Shown: positions 43,478-52,376 of the stretch, piece after piece
How the letters are laid out: every line of letters begins with the position of its first letter
Position numbering within the stretch: the stretch's first letter is position 1
Origin: Bacillus paramycoides
GTDB lineage: Bacteria > Bacillota > Bacilli > Bacillales > Bacillaceae_G
Direction of reading: 5' to 3'
DNA: 64,000 nucleotides
Assembly: GCF_001884235.1 (NCBI RefSeq)
Contig: NZ_MAOI01000023.1
Coordinates: 62,001 to 126,000, forward strand
Notes under the pieces: model-generated
Database searches by the model: none
What the model saw: only the letters and a program-made list of their open reading frames with translations
Told to the model about the DNA's origin: nothing
Made by a program: the position numbers and the translations under genes

Positions 43478-45145
43478 TTACTTCAATGTAAGAAATTCTG
43501 CAATTGGGCCTAATACTAACATCGGGAAGAATGTTAACGCACCGACGATTACAATCGTTCCGATGAAGATACCACCAAATAAACTATTATCCGTACGGAA
43601 CGTTCCGACTGTTTCTGGTACGACCGTTTTCTCCTTCAGTGAAGCAGAAACAGCTAGCATCGTAATTAAGCTGAAATAGCGTCCTAAAAACATAACTAAA
43701 CCAGTCGTAATATTCCAAAACGGTGTATTATCCCCTAAGCCTTCAAATCCAGATCCGTTATTCGCAGCTGACGATGTATACTCATATACAACTTGCGTTA
43801 AACCATGGAAACCTGAATGAGAAATGGCATCCGTTCCTAAGCTTGTTGAAAGAGCTAATGCTGAAAATCCTAAAATGAGCAATGGATGAAATAATATCGT
43901 TACTGCAATTAATTTCATTTCCTTACCTTCAATCTTTTTACCTAAAAACTCTGGTGTCCGTCCGACCATTAATCCAGATATAAAGACTGCAATAATTGCA
44001 TACATGATAATATTGATAAAGCCTGCTCCAACGCCGCCATACACTGTATTCAACATCATATTTACGAGTGGAACTAAACCACCAATTGGTGTTAACGTAT
44101 CATGCATCGTATCAACCGCCCCTGTTTCAGCAGCTGTCGTTACTGTCGCATAAAGTGAAGAAAATACGGTTCCAAATCGTACTTCTTTTCCTTCTGTGCT
44201 TCCTTGCACATGTTCAATACCCATTTGGTTCAACACTGGATTCCCATGTAATTCGGATGTCGTAATCGTTATAAACCCTAGTAAAAAGACCATGAACAGC
44301 GACACAAAAAGGATACGTCCTTGCTTTTTATTTCCTACCATTCGTCCGTACGTAAATGGCAGTGCTGTTGGCAGTAACATCATAAGCATCATTTGTAAAA
44401 TATTACTGATTTGACCTGGATTTTCAAATGGATGCGCTGAGTTTGCTCCGAAGAAACCACCACCATTATTCCCAAGCTCCTTAATTGAAACGAATGATGC
44501 AACTGGTCCACGTAATATACTTTGTTTTGCCCCTTCAATCGTATGTGCTGTAACTGCCCCGTCTAACGTTTGTGGTACACCAAGTGCGACAAAGACTAAC
44601 GCCGCAACAAATGCAATTGGAAGAAAAACTCTCGTTAAAGCTCTCGTAAAATCAACGAAGAAGTTCCCAAGTTCTTTTCCAGCAAGCCCTCTTATAAATG
44701 CCATAACAATCGCTAAAGTCGTTGCTGGTGCTGCAAACATTAAAAACGTAATGGCGATTAATTGTGATAAATAAGACAAACCATTTTCACCGCTATAATG
44801 CTGTAAGTTTGTATCGGCCATAAAACTAATTGCTGTATTAAACGCGAGCGTAGGCTCCATCCCTGCAATATGCGCTGGATTTAGCGGCAGCACACCTTGT
44901 AATCTGAAAATGAAATATACAACGACAATCATAAATCCATTGAGTAATACTAATGATAATGCGTACTGTTTCCAAGTTTGATTGTATGCTTTTACACCCG
45001 TAATTTTAAAAATAAGTTTTTCAAAAGGCCCGAATACTTTATCTAGCGTCTTGCTACCTTGAAAGGCTTTCTCTAAATAAATCCCCATTGGCTTTGCTAC
45101 TAAAATAAACAAGAGCATTGTAATAACAACTGCAACCCAAATCAT
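43478..45145 (-). CDS. kdpA: Potassium-transporting ATPase subunit A
   Basis: 555 aa with ten membrane segments and four selectivity-loop repeats, including NTAISFMADTNLQHYSGE and GNNGGGFFGANSAHPFENP. The channel-like subunit selects K+. AGGGGGAAT precedes the ATG at 45145. Part of the kdpF-A-B-C-D operon under c-di-AMP riboswitch control. Confidence 0.97.
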   Translation of the reverse strand: MIWVAVVITMLLFILVAKPMGIYLEKAFQGSKTLDKVFGPFEKLIFKITGVKAYNQTWKQYALSLVLLNGFMIVVVYFIFRLQGVLPLNPAHIAGMEPTLAFNTAISFMADTNLQHYSGENGLSYLSQLIAITFLMFAAPATTLAIVMAFIRGLAGKELGNFFVDFTRALTRVFLPIAFVAALVFVALGVPQTLDGAVTAHTIEGAKQSILRGPVASFVSIKELGNNGGGFFGANSAHPFENPGQISNILQMMLMMLLPTALPFTYGRMVGNKKQGRILFVSLFMVFLLGFITITTSELHGNPVLNQMGIEHVQGSTEGKEVRFGTVFSSLYATVTTAAETGAVDTMHDTLTPIGGLVPLVNMMLNTVYGGVGAGFINIIMYAIIAVFISGLMVGRTPEFLGKKIEGKEMKLIAVTILFHPLLILGFSALALSTSLGTDAISHSGFHGLTQVVYEYTSSAANNGSGFEGLGDNTPFWNITTGLVMFLGRYFSLITMLAVSASLKEKTVVPETVGTFRTDNSLFGGIFIGTIVIVGALTFFPMLVLGPIAEFLTLK

Positions 45146-45164
45146 AATGAATGATTCCCCCTAA

Positions 45165-45245
45165 TTAAAACTTTTCTGGATTTAATAATGCGTACACTAA
45201 GTACACCGTAATCGCTGCAACAATAACCGATAAGGCAATCATCAT
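45165..45245 (-). CDS. kdpF: KdpF small membrane subunit
   Basis: 26 aa (or 25 from the second ATG): one membrane helix ending in YALLNPEKF, the diagnostic KdpF C-terminus. KdpF stabilises the Kdp complex. Its first ATG (45245-45243) overlaps the TGA of the preceding small ORF in an ATGA arrangement, so translation is probably coupled. Ends 19 bases before kdpA. Confidence 0.9.
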   Translation of the reverse strand: MMIALSVIVAAITVYLVYALLNPEKF

Positions 45246-45346
45246 GATTGCTTCCCTTCTTTCACAACTTTATCTGACCAACTTGCCAGGCTTGCCATCG
45301 ATGCAACTAATACAACAAATATCCCGACCATTACAACATCTAACAT
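45242..45346 (-). CDS. 34-aa membrane peptide encoded before kdpF
   Basis: Starts at the ATG 45346 after GGGGGAT, reads LDVVMVGIFVVLVASMASLASW and then a charged tail (SDKVVKEGKQS). One membrane helix. Overlaps the kdpF start by four bases. It is the first ORF after the c-di-AMP riboswitch terminator. Short single-helix ORFs before kdpF occur in other bacteria as far as I recall, but I know no function. Codon pattern and coupling support it being translated. Confidence 0.7.
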   Translation of the reverse strand: MLDVVMVGIFVVLVASMASLASWSDKVVKEGKQS

Positions 45347-45390
45347 AGCTATCCCCCACTTCTTTTTGTAAAAATTTACCATCAAAATAT

Positions 45391-45422
45391 TAAAAAAGAA
45401 CACTGAGCTCTACTCAGTGTTC
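45391..45422 (-). terminator. Riboswitch-controlled terminator before the kdp operon
   Basis: On the minus strand GAACACTGAG-TAGAG-CTCAGTGTTC then TTTTTTA: a 10-bp perfect stem between the ydaO aptamer and the first ORF. c-di-AMP binding should favour it and turn kdp off. Confidence 0.9.
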
Positions 45423-45447
45423 AAAAAATGAACAACAAAAAGTAAAC

Positions 45448-45592
45448 CTCCTCTCTAAACGCTTACGAGGTTAGCTGTCGGATTCGGGCCTAAAGAGTAG
45501 CCCTACTTTCAAAACTGAAAGATTCACCCCAAGTGACGATGCACAAAATTGGTTCCCCCGCTCCATTTCTGGAACTCAGCGATTTTAGGTTT
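45448..45592 (-). ncRNA. c-di-AMP (ydaO/yuaA) riboswitch of the kdp operon
   Basis: On the minus strand: TCGCTGAGTTCC...GGAGCGGGGGAACCAA, GGGGTGAATC, AGGGCTACTCTTTAGGCCCGAA, TCCGACAGCTAACCTCGTAAGCG and GAGAGGAGG. This is the ydaO consensus. High c-di-AMP, which signals high K+, should repress kdp. Confidence 0.95.
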
Positions 45593-45625
45593 TTTTGGAA
45601 ATTTTATGAATGATTTATGAGAGTA

Positions 45626-45654
45626 AATATACTCCTCTATATTTAACTTGTAAA
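45626..45654 (-). promoter_or_regulatory. Promoter of the kdp operon
   Basis: On the minus strand TTTACA, 17 bases, TATATT, about 35 bases upstream of the riboswitch. Confidence 0.65.
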
Positions 45655-45785
45655 GAGGCAAATTACTTTAAATAAGAAAATATTTTATTATTTAAACGCT
45701 TACATTACACGTTATTAATGTTCTTTCATCTATTTTCTTGTCTTTTCTTTCTTTTTCATAGAAATGATCTTTTAAATATGAAATA

Positions 45786-45842
45786 AAAAGAGCGAATTAC
45801 ATGAAGTGCATAGCTTGTTGCACTCAGCATTCGCTCTTTTAT
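45786..45842 (-). terminator. Terminator of the RCK-like/HTH operon
   Basis: Minus strand: AAAGAGCGAAT...ATTCGCTCTTTTTA, with an inner stem GAGTGCA/TGCACTTC. It separates this operon from kdp. Confidence 0.85.
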
Positions 45843-45849
45843 TCAATGC

Positions 45850-46080
45850 TTAATCTCCTCGTAAAAATGCACGTAAATTTCTCCCGCGAATATAAACTTG
45901 TGACAATTCTGCATGTAGCTGCTCATATTCGATAATATCTGTTTTTAAATATAAAGCATCTTTCGATGGCAATATTATATATGGCCTCGGAAAAATCGGA
46001 TCGAGCACTACCAATTCTTGAACTCGCTCTACCGATACCGCCCAACGATTCGCTATATCTCCAAGTAGTAATACTTTCAT
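45850..46080 (-). CDS. Small protein with AlpA/MerR-like helix-turn-helix, c-di-AMP riboswitch regulon
   Basis: 76 aa, ATG at 46080 after GGGAGG. The first 55 residues (LLLGDIANRWAVSVERVQEL, then FPRPYIILPSKDALYLKTDIIEYE) resemble the helix-turn-helix plus wing of AlpA/excisionase or MerR-type proteins. The tail is helical and basic (YIRGRNLRAFLRG). It is the second gene of an operon headed by a ydaO riboswitch, 17 bases after the RCK-like gene. A DNA-binding role in K+ response is conceivable but unproven. Confidence 0.65.
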   Translation of the reverse strand: MKVLLLGDIANRWAVSVERVQELVVLDPIFPRPYIILPSKDALYLKTDIIEYEQLHAELSQVYIRGRNLRAFLRGD

Positions 46081-46097
46081 CTTCGCTTCCTCCCGCC

Positions 46098-46484
46098 CTA
46101 TTCAAAAAATAAAAACGAAATGTTATCACAGTTTGTAAACACGACAAATTTAGCTCCAATTGTTTCATAGAGCCTGGCCGGATATCGTTTATTTCTTGTG
46201 ACAACAGTAATAGGCGCTTGAAAAGAAAAACGAATACGTTCTGTGAAGAAACTAACTATTGAAAGCTCATCTCCGAGCAAAATCACCTTCTTAATACACT
46301 CGCAAATACTAGTAAAATCCTGCTCCTTATTACAGCTATAAGTCGAATCAAATCCATAGTTTCTAACTTCAGCTGCTATCTCTTCATTTGCTGTAAAAAT
46401 AATTAACTCATGCTGAAATGCTACTAGCTCTCTTAAACTCTTTACTTTATTTTCTTCTCCAACACAAATAAGCGTTAATTCCAT
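46098..46484 (-). CDS. RCK/TrkA-N-like small protein, c-di-AMP riboswitch regulon
   Basis: 128 aa from the ATG at 46484, nine bases after AAGGAGG. Alternating beta-alpha pattern: LTLICVGEENKVKSLREL, ELIIFTANEEIAAEVRNYGF, KVILLGDELSIVSFF, and PITVVTRNKRYPARLYETIG followed by AKFVVF. The last block closely follows the end of TrkA-N/RCK domains (VVARVxxPxxAxxLxxxGAxxVV). The GxGxxG nucleotide loop is not conserved and no RCK-C domain is present. I infer a degenerate RCK-N domain that might partner a K+ channel or transporter. The family is unrecognised. Confidence 0.7.
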   Translation of the reverse strand: MELTLICVGEENKVKSLRELVAFQHELIIFTANEEIAAEVRNYGFDSTYSCNKEQDFTSICECIKKVILLGDELSIVSFFTERIRFSFQAPITVVTRNKRYPARLYETIGAKFVVFTNCDNISFLFFE

Positions 46485-46580
46485 ATACCTCATCCTCCTT
46501 AGCATAAAAGAATCTAAACATAGATTGATATTCTCCTATACTAATCAGACCGATGAAGTGATGTATCCATCATGGCACCG

Positions 46581-46717
46581 TCCTCTCTCAAGACGCTTAC
46601 GAAGTTAGCTGTCGGATTCGGGCTTTGAGAGTAGCCCTACTTTCAAAATTGAAAGATTCACCCCTAGTGACGACGCACAAATTGGTTCCTCCGCTCCATA
46701 AATCTGGACTCAGCGTA
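46581..46717 (-). ncRNA. Second c-di-AMP (ydaO) riboswitch, before the RCK-like gene
   Basis: Same consensus as the kdp copy on the minus strand: GGAGCGGAGGAACCAA, GGGGTGAATCTTTCA, AGGGCTACTCTCAAAGCCCGAATCCGACAGCTAAC, TTCGTAAGCG, GAGAGGA. The expression platform is unlike that of copy 1: only a weak A+T stem (46511-46526) with a short T run is present before the gene, so control may be translational. Confidence 0.93.
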
Positions 46718-46742
46718 TTACAAAAAATGTATTCTGGCTGAT

Positions 46743-46771
46743 ATATTACTCCTGTATTTGGAAAAAGTAAA
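46743..46771 (-). promoter_or_regulatory. Promoter of the RCK-like operon
   Basis: Minus strand TTTACT, 17 bases, TAATAT, just upstream of the riboswitch. Confidence 0.6.
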
Positions 46772-46777
46772 CAGAAA

Positions 46778-46806
46778 AAAAGCCAGTTATAAAACTAGCT
46801 TTTCTT
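46778..46806 (-). terminator. Terminator of the thiamin operon
   Basis: Minus strand AAAGCTAGTT-TTATA-ACTGGCTTTTTTTC with one G-U pair, after thiD. Confidence 0.8.
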
Positions 46807-46809
46807 TTT

Positions 46810-47622
46810 CTATGCTCTTGTTTTATTCAACTTATATGCAAAATGATTCGTTGGTCCATGACCACTACCAATATTCAATGGCTCTTCAATTGCTATACTA
46901 ATAAATCGTTTTGCTTCTTGAACTGCCTCTTCAATTGAGTATCCTTTCGCAAGCCCTGCCGTAACTGCAGATGCGAATGTACACCCGCTCCCGTGCGTTT
47001 GCTTCGAAGGAATTCGTTCACTTCTAAATTCGATAAACTGCTCACCATCAAAGAGCAAATCGATTACTTCATTACCTTGGTATTCTGCATGCCCGCCCTT
47101 CATAAGAACATATTTAGCTCCTAATTCATGCAATGCTTTCGCAGCTTTTTTGCTATCTTCTATATTATGAATCTCTAGACCTGTTAACACTTCTGCTTCA
47201 GGAACATTCGGCGTTACAACAGTAGCTAATGGCAATAAATATTCTTTTAATGCGTGTACTGCTTCTTGTTGTAATAATGAAGCCCCACCTTTTGCAATCA
47301 TAACAGGGTCTAGCACAATATTATTCCAGCCAAATTTCTTAATGTGTTCTGCCACAATTTGAATAATTTCACTGCTAAATAGCATTCCTAGTTTCACAGC
47401 ATCTGGTGTTAAATCCATACCAATTGAATTCAGCTGTTCCGTAATTCCTTCTAAAGAAACAGGATATACCCCTTGAACGCCAAGCGTATTTTGAGCAGTA
47501 ATTGCTGTAATAGCTGTCATTCCATACACACCAAGCTCTTGAAAAGTTTTTAAATCTGCTTGAATTCCAGCGCCGCCTCCGCTATCAGATCCTGCAATCG
47601 TTAAAGCTTTATTTACTTTCAT
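46810..47622 (-). CDS. thiD: Hydroxymethylpyrimidine/phosphomethylpyrimidine kinase ThiD
   Basis: 270 aa from the ATG at 47622, nine bases after AAAAGG; an ATG three codons earlier abuts that site. Ribokinase-like fold: ALTIAGSDSGGGAGIQADLKTFQELG, DPVMIAKGG, VTPNVPEAEVLTG and the anion-hole motif HGSGCTFASAVTAGLA. It phosphorylates HMP twice to HMP-PP for coupling to the thiazole. Last gene of the operon. Confidence 0.93.
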   Translation of the reverse strand: MKVNKALTIAGSDSGGGAGIQADLKTFQELGVYGMTAITAITAQNTLGVQGVYPVSLEGITEQLNSIGMDLTPDAVKLGMLFSSEIIQIVAEHIKKFGWNNIVLDPVMIAKGGASLLQQEAVHALKEYLLPLATVVTPNVPEAEVLTGLEIHNIEDSKKAAKALHELGAKYVLMKGGHAEYQGNEVIDLLFDGEQFIEFRSERIPSKQTHGSGCTFASAVTAGLAKGYSIEEAVQEAKRFISIAIEEPLNIGSGHGPTNHFAYKLNKTRA

Positions 47623-47637
47623 CTCACTCATCCTTTT

Positions 47638-48657
47638 CTATCCAAAATAGCGATGATAAATTGTTTTTGCTTCACTTATATCTTTCGTTCCATGCACAAG
47701 TACACGGCCATCTTTGAAGGCAACTAATCTCTTTTCTCCAACAGAAAATGATAATAAATACGGATTTACATTCAAATCATTCACGCGATCATTCAGCAAT
47801 TCTTTATATTGTTCAAAATCCATTTCTTCTTTATGAGGTGGTCTAATTTGAACTGTATTTCTCCCGCATAAAACTGCTGTTTTTGAAGTGTTTTCTTTAT
47901 TTAAATACGGATATAATGCATCCTCACCACATGAAGGACAATTATGTTTCCGAAGCTTTTGCACATTCATACATGAATATTCATTTTTCCATACATCAAA
48001 CGACACAAGTCCATTTCGAAGTGATTCATAATCTTCTACTAACAGTTTTAGTGTTTCTGTTACTTGATGAGAAACGACAAGAGATACAGCAGGTGATATA
48101 ATCCCCGCTGTATCACATGTCGCCCCGCCAAGCGGAATCGATTGTAATAAACAAGATAAACATGGCGTTTTACCAGGAAGAATTGTGTAAGAAAGACCGT
48201 AACTACCTACACACGCTCCGTAAATCCACGGAATAGAATATTTTTGCGATATATCATTCGCAATAAAACGTGTTTCAAAATTATCAGTTGCATCAATTAT
48301 TACATCAACATTTGTAACGAGTTCTTCTAATTCTTCAGCCGTTACATCTTGAACGAGAGCTTCGACTCTTACTTCACTATTAATCTCTTCTAGACGTTTT
48401 TTTGCCGCTATAGCCTTCGGAAGATTATTCTCTACATCAGGCTCCGCGTACAATTGCTGCCTTTGTAAATTACTCCAATCCACATAATCGCGGTCAACAA
48501 TTGTCACCTTACCAACACCAGCCCTTACAAACATCTCTGCATTTGCACTACCTAGTGCGCCTGCACCGATAATAAGTACATGCTTTTCCCCTATCTTTTG
48601 TTGTCCCTCTTCTCCAATTGGAGAATATAGCTCTTGGCGAGAATATCGATTATTCAA
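47638..48657 (-). CDS. thiF: ThiF sulfur-carrier adenylyltransferase
   Basis: 339 aa, TTG start at 48657, overlapping the thiG stop by eight bases. E1-like fold: [27 protein letters not shown] (ATP loop), RxxR-type segment [17 protein letters not shown], and two CxxC zinc pairs (PCLSC and NCPSC). It activates the C-terminal glycine of ThiS as an acyl-adenylate for sulfur transfer. The last 80 residues extend beyond the MoeB core. Confidence 0.92.
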   Translation of the reverse strand: MNNRYSRQELYSPIGEEGQQKIGEKHVLIIGAGALGSANAEMFVRAGVGKVTIVDRDYVDWSNLQRQQLYAEPDVENNLPKAIAAKKRLEEINSEVRVEALVQDVTAEELEELVTNVDVIIDATDNFETRFIANDISQKYSIPWIYGACVGSYGLSYTILPGKTPCLSCLLQSIPLGGATCDTAGIISPAVSLVVSHQVTETLKLLVEDYESLRNGLVSFDVWKNEYSCMNVQKLRKHNCPSCGEDALYPYLNKENTSKTAVLCGRNTVQIRPPHKEEMDFEQYKELLNDRVNDLNVNPYLLSFSVGEKRLVAFKDGRVLVHGTKDISEAKTIYHRYFG

Positions 48658-49420
48658 CTACGCTCATTCCTTCTAAAGGACTACTTGCTGTTGCACAACG
48701 CTTACGTGCAATACGACCCGCTTCAAAGCCTAAGCGCCCTGCCTCAATACCTAACTTCATTGCCTGTGCCATCTTAATAGGGTCTTTTGCTCCAGAAACT
48801 GCTGTATTTAATAACACACCATCTGCCCCTAATTCCATTGCAAATGCCGCATCAGCTGGGCTACCAATACCAGCGTCAACGATAACTGGTACTGTCGCTT
48901 GTTCAATAATGAAACTTAAATTTAATGGATTTACAATACCAAGTCCTGAGCCAATTGGTGATGCTCCCGGCATAATCGCGTGTACGCCAAGTTCTTGTAA
49001 TTTACGTGCTAATACAACATCATCAGATGTATATGGAAGAACGATAAATCCTTCTTCCAATAACATTTCAGATGCCTTCAATGTTTCTACTGGATCAGGT
49101 AATAACGTTTTATCATCACCAATAACTTCTACTTTTACCATGTCACAAAGTCCAGAAGCTTTTGCTAATTTTGCAATTCGAACAGCTTCTTCAGCATTTT
49201 TTGCTCCCGCTGTATTTGGTAGTAACGTATATTTTTTCACATCAAGTTTCTCTAATAAATTAGGTTGCTTCGCATCAAATATATCCATACGACGTACTGC
49301 GAATGTTAAAATTTCAGCTTCAGAAACGTCAATTGCCTTTTGCTGCACATCAAAATCAGAGAATTTCCCTGTTCCTAATAAAAGTCTAGAATGAAATGAA
49401 AATGGTCCAATGTTTAACAT
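48650..49420 (-). CDS. thiG: Thiazole synthase ThiG
   Basis: 256 aa from the ATG at 49420, with its GGAGG site inside the last thiS codons. TIM barrel: [19 protein letters not shown], the Schiff-base lysine region [44 protein letters not shown] and [14 protein letters not shown]. Forms the thiazole phosphate from DXP, dehydroglycine and ThiS thiocarboxylate. Confidence 0.95.
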   Translation of the reverse strand: MLNIGPFSFHSRLLLGTGKFSDFDVQQKAIDVSEAEILTFAVRRMDIFDAKQPNLLEKLDVKKYTLLPNTAGAKNAEEAVRIAKLAKASGLCDMVKVEVIGDDKTLLPDPVETLKASEMLLEEGFIVLPYTSDDVVLARKLQELGVHAIMPGASPIGSGLGIVNPLNLSFIIEQATVPVIVDAGIGSPADAAFAMELGADGVLLNTAVSGAKDPIKMAQAMKLGIEAGRLGFEAGRIARKRCATASSPLEGMSVVE

Positions 49421-49422
49421 AA

Positions 49423-49626
49423 TCAACCGCCTCCTACGAAAGTTACAATCTCAATTTGGTCTCCATCAAAAACAGATGTATCCTTATGATCATCTTTTTG
49501 TAAAATATCTTTATTACGCTCCACTACAACGATTCTCTTATCTAATTCTAAATGTGTAAGTAGCTCAGCTACTGTTTTTACACTCGCTGGTATTTCAATT
49601 TGCTTACCATTAATTTTTAAATTCAA
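49423..49626 (-). CDS. thiS: Sulfur carrier protein ThiS
   Basis: 67 aa ubiquitin-like protein ending in VGGG, the C-terminal glycines that are thiocarboxylated. [13 protein letters not shown] matches ThiS. AAAGGGGATGG precedes the start. Stop lies two bases before thiG. Confidence 0.93.
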   Translation of the reverse strand: MNLKINGKQIEIPASVKTVAELLTHLELDKRIVVVERNKDILQKDDHKDTSVFDGDQIEIVTFVGGG

Positions 49627-49641
49627 ACTTCCATCCCCTTT

Positions 49642-50751
49642 CTAAACCGATTTAGAAAGCAATGAATCTAGCAAATGATTTTCGCGCTTTCCTTCTATTA
49701 AATCAGCCATATACTGACCGGAAACAGGACTTAATAAAATACCGTTTCGATAATGCCCAGTACAAGCATATAAACCCTTTATTTCTTCATGCTCTCCCAT
49801 ATAAGGAGCTCCATGATTAGACTGCGGTCTTAACCCAGCCCACGTACTTTCCCACTCAGCTTCTTTTAAAGCAGGTAATATCGTGTAAGCACGCTCTAAT
49901 ATAGAAGTTATGCTTTCTGGCTGCACAGCTTTATTAAACGTATGAGGATTCATCGTTGCCCCAATTACATAACGGCCACCGCGCTTTGGCGTAATATAAA
50001 ACCGCTCTTGGAAAATAGGAGCCTTCAAGAGAGGTTTCCTGCTTCTTACTGCAACAACTTCTCCTTTAACTGGATATGTACCCCAATCACTTTGGAAATA
50101 ATGTAGTAATTTCGTACTCCATGAACCTCCAGCGATAACGACTTTTTCACATATGATTACACCTTCGCTTGTAACAATTCCAGTCACCGTATTGTTTTCA
50201 ATTTGAATATCAAACACTTCTATCTGTTCATATATATCAGCTCCAGAAAATGCCGCGGAATGTGCGAATGCTTTCGTAAGCTCTGGTGCAATAACATGAC
50301 CGTCTTTTGGGTAATATACCGCCCCTATAATTGACTCGGAAAGAAATGGCTCTTTTTTCCGCAAATGCTCCCCTGTTAGAAAGTAGGAATCTTCGCCTGT
50401 TTTCTGTTGCCAATCCATAATATGAAGAATTCTTTCCTTCTCATCTTCATTTTGGGCAATGCGATAAATGCCCTTTTCTTCATACCCAATATCGATGCCT
50501 GTTTTTTCACGTAAAACTTCTGCAAGTTGTGGAAATATAGCACGGCTTTCTCTAGCAAGCTCAAACAACGGATCATATTCATCCCATTCTGCCTGAACAC
50601 CGAGCAAACCAGCAGCTGCTTTCGAAGCTTCAGATGCAATTCTTTGCTTCTCTACAATCGCTACTTTATATCCTCTTTCTGCTAGGAAGTGTGCAACTGA
50701 ACTACCAATTACACCTCCGCCAATAATCGCTACATCATACTTCTTACACAT
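49642..50751 (-). CDS. thiO: Glycine oxidase ThiO
   Basis: 369 aa DAO-type flavoprotein: DVAIIGGGVIGSSVAHFLAERG for FAD, SKAAAGLLGVQAEWD, VIAGGSWS, and the C-terminal ACTGHYRNGILLSP. Oxidises glycine to the imine used by ThiG. Overlaps the tenI stop by eight bases; the ribosome site is inside tenI. Confidence 0.93.
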   Translation of the reverse strand: MCKKYDVAIIGGGVIGSSVAHFLAERGYKVAIVEKQRIASEASKAAAGLLGVQAEWDEYDPLFELARESRAIFPQLAEVLREKTGIDIGYEEKGIYRIAQNEDEKERILHIMDWQQKTGEDSYFLTGEHLRKKEPFLSESIIGAVYYPKDGHVIAPELTKAFAHSAAFSGADIYEQIEVFDIQIENNTVTGIVTSEGVIICEKVVIAGGSWSTKLLHYFQSDWGTYPVKGEVVAVRSRKPLLKAPIFQERFYITPKRGGRYVIGATMNPHTFNKAVQPESITSILERAYTILPALKEAEWESTWAGLRPQSNHGAPYMGEHEEIKGLYACTGHYRNGILLSPVSGQYMADLIEGKRENHLLDSLLSKSV

Positions 50752-51370
50752 GCTTTTCCGCCCACTTTCTTATTGATTCCTTATAAGATTTCGCCTTGCT
50801 ATACGGATTACTACTGCTTATAATCCCAGACATAACAGCAATGCCACTTATACCATTTGCAAGAACATCACTTGTATTTTCAGGAGTGATTCCACCAATT
50901 GCAGTGATTGGTATTGATAAACACCTTGCCATATGAGCAATTTCTTCTAATCCTCTTGCTGGCACACCCTTTTTACAAGCCGTTGGAAATACATGACCGT
51001 AAACGAGCGAATCCGCTCCATTTTTAAATGCCACTATCGCTTCATCTAAAGAATGTACTGAATAACCAACATGCAAATAAGAAAACTTTTCTTTCACTGA
51101 CCTTACATCTGCGCTTCGATATCCTAGCTGAACACGTGGAATATTTAATAGAATAGCAATATCAATTCGATCATTTATCACTATTTTTGATGCCGGAAAG
51201 CCTTTCTTCAAAAGGCTTTCCACACCTTCATACAATTCCTTCGTACTTTTCTCACGCTCACGAATATGCAAATAATCAATCTCACTCTCAATTTGCATCG
51301 CTACATGCACTAACTCTTCGAATGACATGTGACCATTTGAGATTACATGAAGCTCATTTTTCATATTCAT
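50744..51370 (-). CDS. tenI: Thiazole tautomerase TenI
   Basis: 208 aa TIM barrel of the ThiE/TenI family: IVINDRIDIAILLNIPRVQLGYRS, GYSVHSLDEA, VYGHVFPTACKKGVPARGLEEI with TenI-type residues, and ITAIGGITPENTSDVLANGISGIAVMSGI. TenI aromatises the thiazole tautomer; the other members are thiamin phosphate synthases. The start is either 51370 or the ATG two codons inside; the site (AGGCGA) is weak. Confidence 0.9.
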   Translation of the reverse strand: MNMKNELHVISNGHMSFEELVHVAMQIESEIDYLHIREREKSTKELYEGVESLLKKGFPASKIVINDRIDIAILLNIPRVQLGYRSADVRSVKEKFSYLHVGYSVHSLDEAIVAFKNGADSLVYGHVFPTACKKGVPARGLEEIAHMARCLSIPITAIGGITPENTSDVLANGISGIAVMSGIISSSNPYSKAKSYKESIRKWAEKHV

Positions 51371-51374
51371 TCGC

Positions 51375-52376
51375 CTACTTTAAAATGTTTTCGAATAATT
51401 CATCGGCCGGAACGATTTCTTTAGTCATTCCTTTATCCTTCAGCCATTTATTTTGTTTCTCCCATGATTCTTTTGAATCCGATAAGAATGGCTCATCTTT
51501 CGTTTCCATCTTCTCTAATAAAATTTTCATACTTTCTTTTTCAACTTCTGGTACAAGTGGGAAGTTTTCTTTTTCTTGGTGATTTAATAAAATATTTAAT
51601 GCTTCATCTGGATTTTTCTTCATAAAATCATAGCCTTTTTTCGCCCCACGTAAAAAGGCTTGCAACGCTTCCTTATCCTTTTTCAAAGTTTTATCACCTG
51701 TTACAAATACAAGCTCATGATAATTCGGCACCCCGTAGTCAGCTGGATTAAAGTAAGCTGGTTCATGACCTTCATGACGCATAACAGGAACTTCATGGTT
51801 AATGTATGCCCCTGTTACAGCATCTACTTTTTTCGTAATTAATGCTGGTACTAAATCGAATCCAACATCGACTACTTTCACTGTATCTGGATTACCACCA
51901 TCTTCTTTTACCATCGTTTTTAAATACATTTCACTTAAAGGTGTTCCAGAATATCCAACTGTTTTTCCTTCTAAGTCTTTAGGTGACTGAATACCTGCTG
52001 ATTTCAGCGATACAACATGATTTAACGGCGAACGCACGACAGCTCCAATTGATTTCACTGGAATGTTTTCATTTGCTCTTGCAATCACAACATCTGGCTG
52101 ATAATACAAACCAACTGTCACTTTTCCGGCAGCTGCTAATGTTAATGGATCAGTCGGATTAGAAGGGAATTTAATATTCACCTTTACTCCTTCTTCTTTA
52201 AAGTATCCTTTTTCAATTGCGGCATAAATAAAGCTATGTACCGCATTCGGATACCAATCCAGCATTACTGTTATTTCTTTCTCTTTTTTACTCTTATTTG
52301 ATGCTGAATTACTCGAACATCCTGCAATCATTGCAACTAATAATGTAAACACAAAGATGCGTTTTAATAATTTCAT
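51375..52376 (-). CDS. thiY: ThiY-like pyrimidine-binding ABC lipoprotein
   Basis: 333 aa from the ATG at 52376 after GGAGG. Lipoprotein (IAGC, cysteine about 20). NMT1/THI5-like binding domain: EITVMLDWYPNAVHSFIYAAIEKGYFKEEGV, VGLYYQPDVVIARANENIPV and GAYINHEVPV. ThiY binds formyl-aminopyrimidine, a thiamin breakdown product, for salvage. With ThiX, ThiZ and TenA it makes the base-degraded thiamin route. Confidence 0.9.
   Translation of the reverse strand: MKLLKRIFVFTLLVAMIAGCSSNSASNKSKKEKEITVMLDWYPNAVHSFIYAAIEKGYFKEEGVKVNIKFPSNPTDPLTLAAAGKVTVGLYYQPDVVIARANENIPVKSIGAVVRSPLNHVVSLKSAGIQSPKDLEGKTVGYSGTPLSEMYLKTMVKEDGGNPDTVKVVDVGFDLVPALITKKVDAVTGAYINHEVPVMRHEGHEPAYFNPADYGVPNYHELVFVTGDKTLKKDKEALQAFLRGAKKGYDFMKKNPDEALNILLNHQEKENFPLVPEVEKESMKILLEKMETKDEPFLSDSKESWEKQNKWLKDKGMTKEIVPADELFENILK

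Noticed and set aside
41450-43513. Long antisense frames across kdpB
   Set aside because: Fully overlap a certain gene on the other strand and have no start signals.
48618-49394. 258-aa antisense frame over thiG
   Set aside because: Complete overlap with thiG and no start signal.
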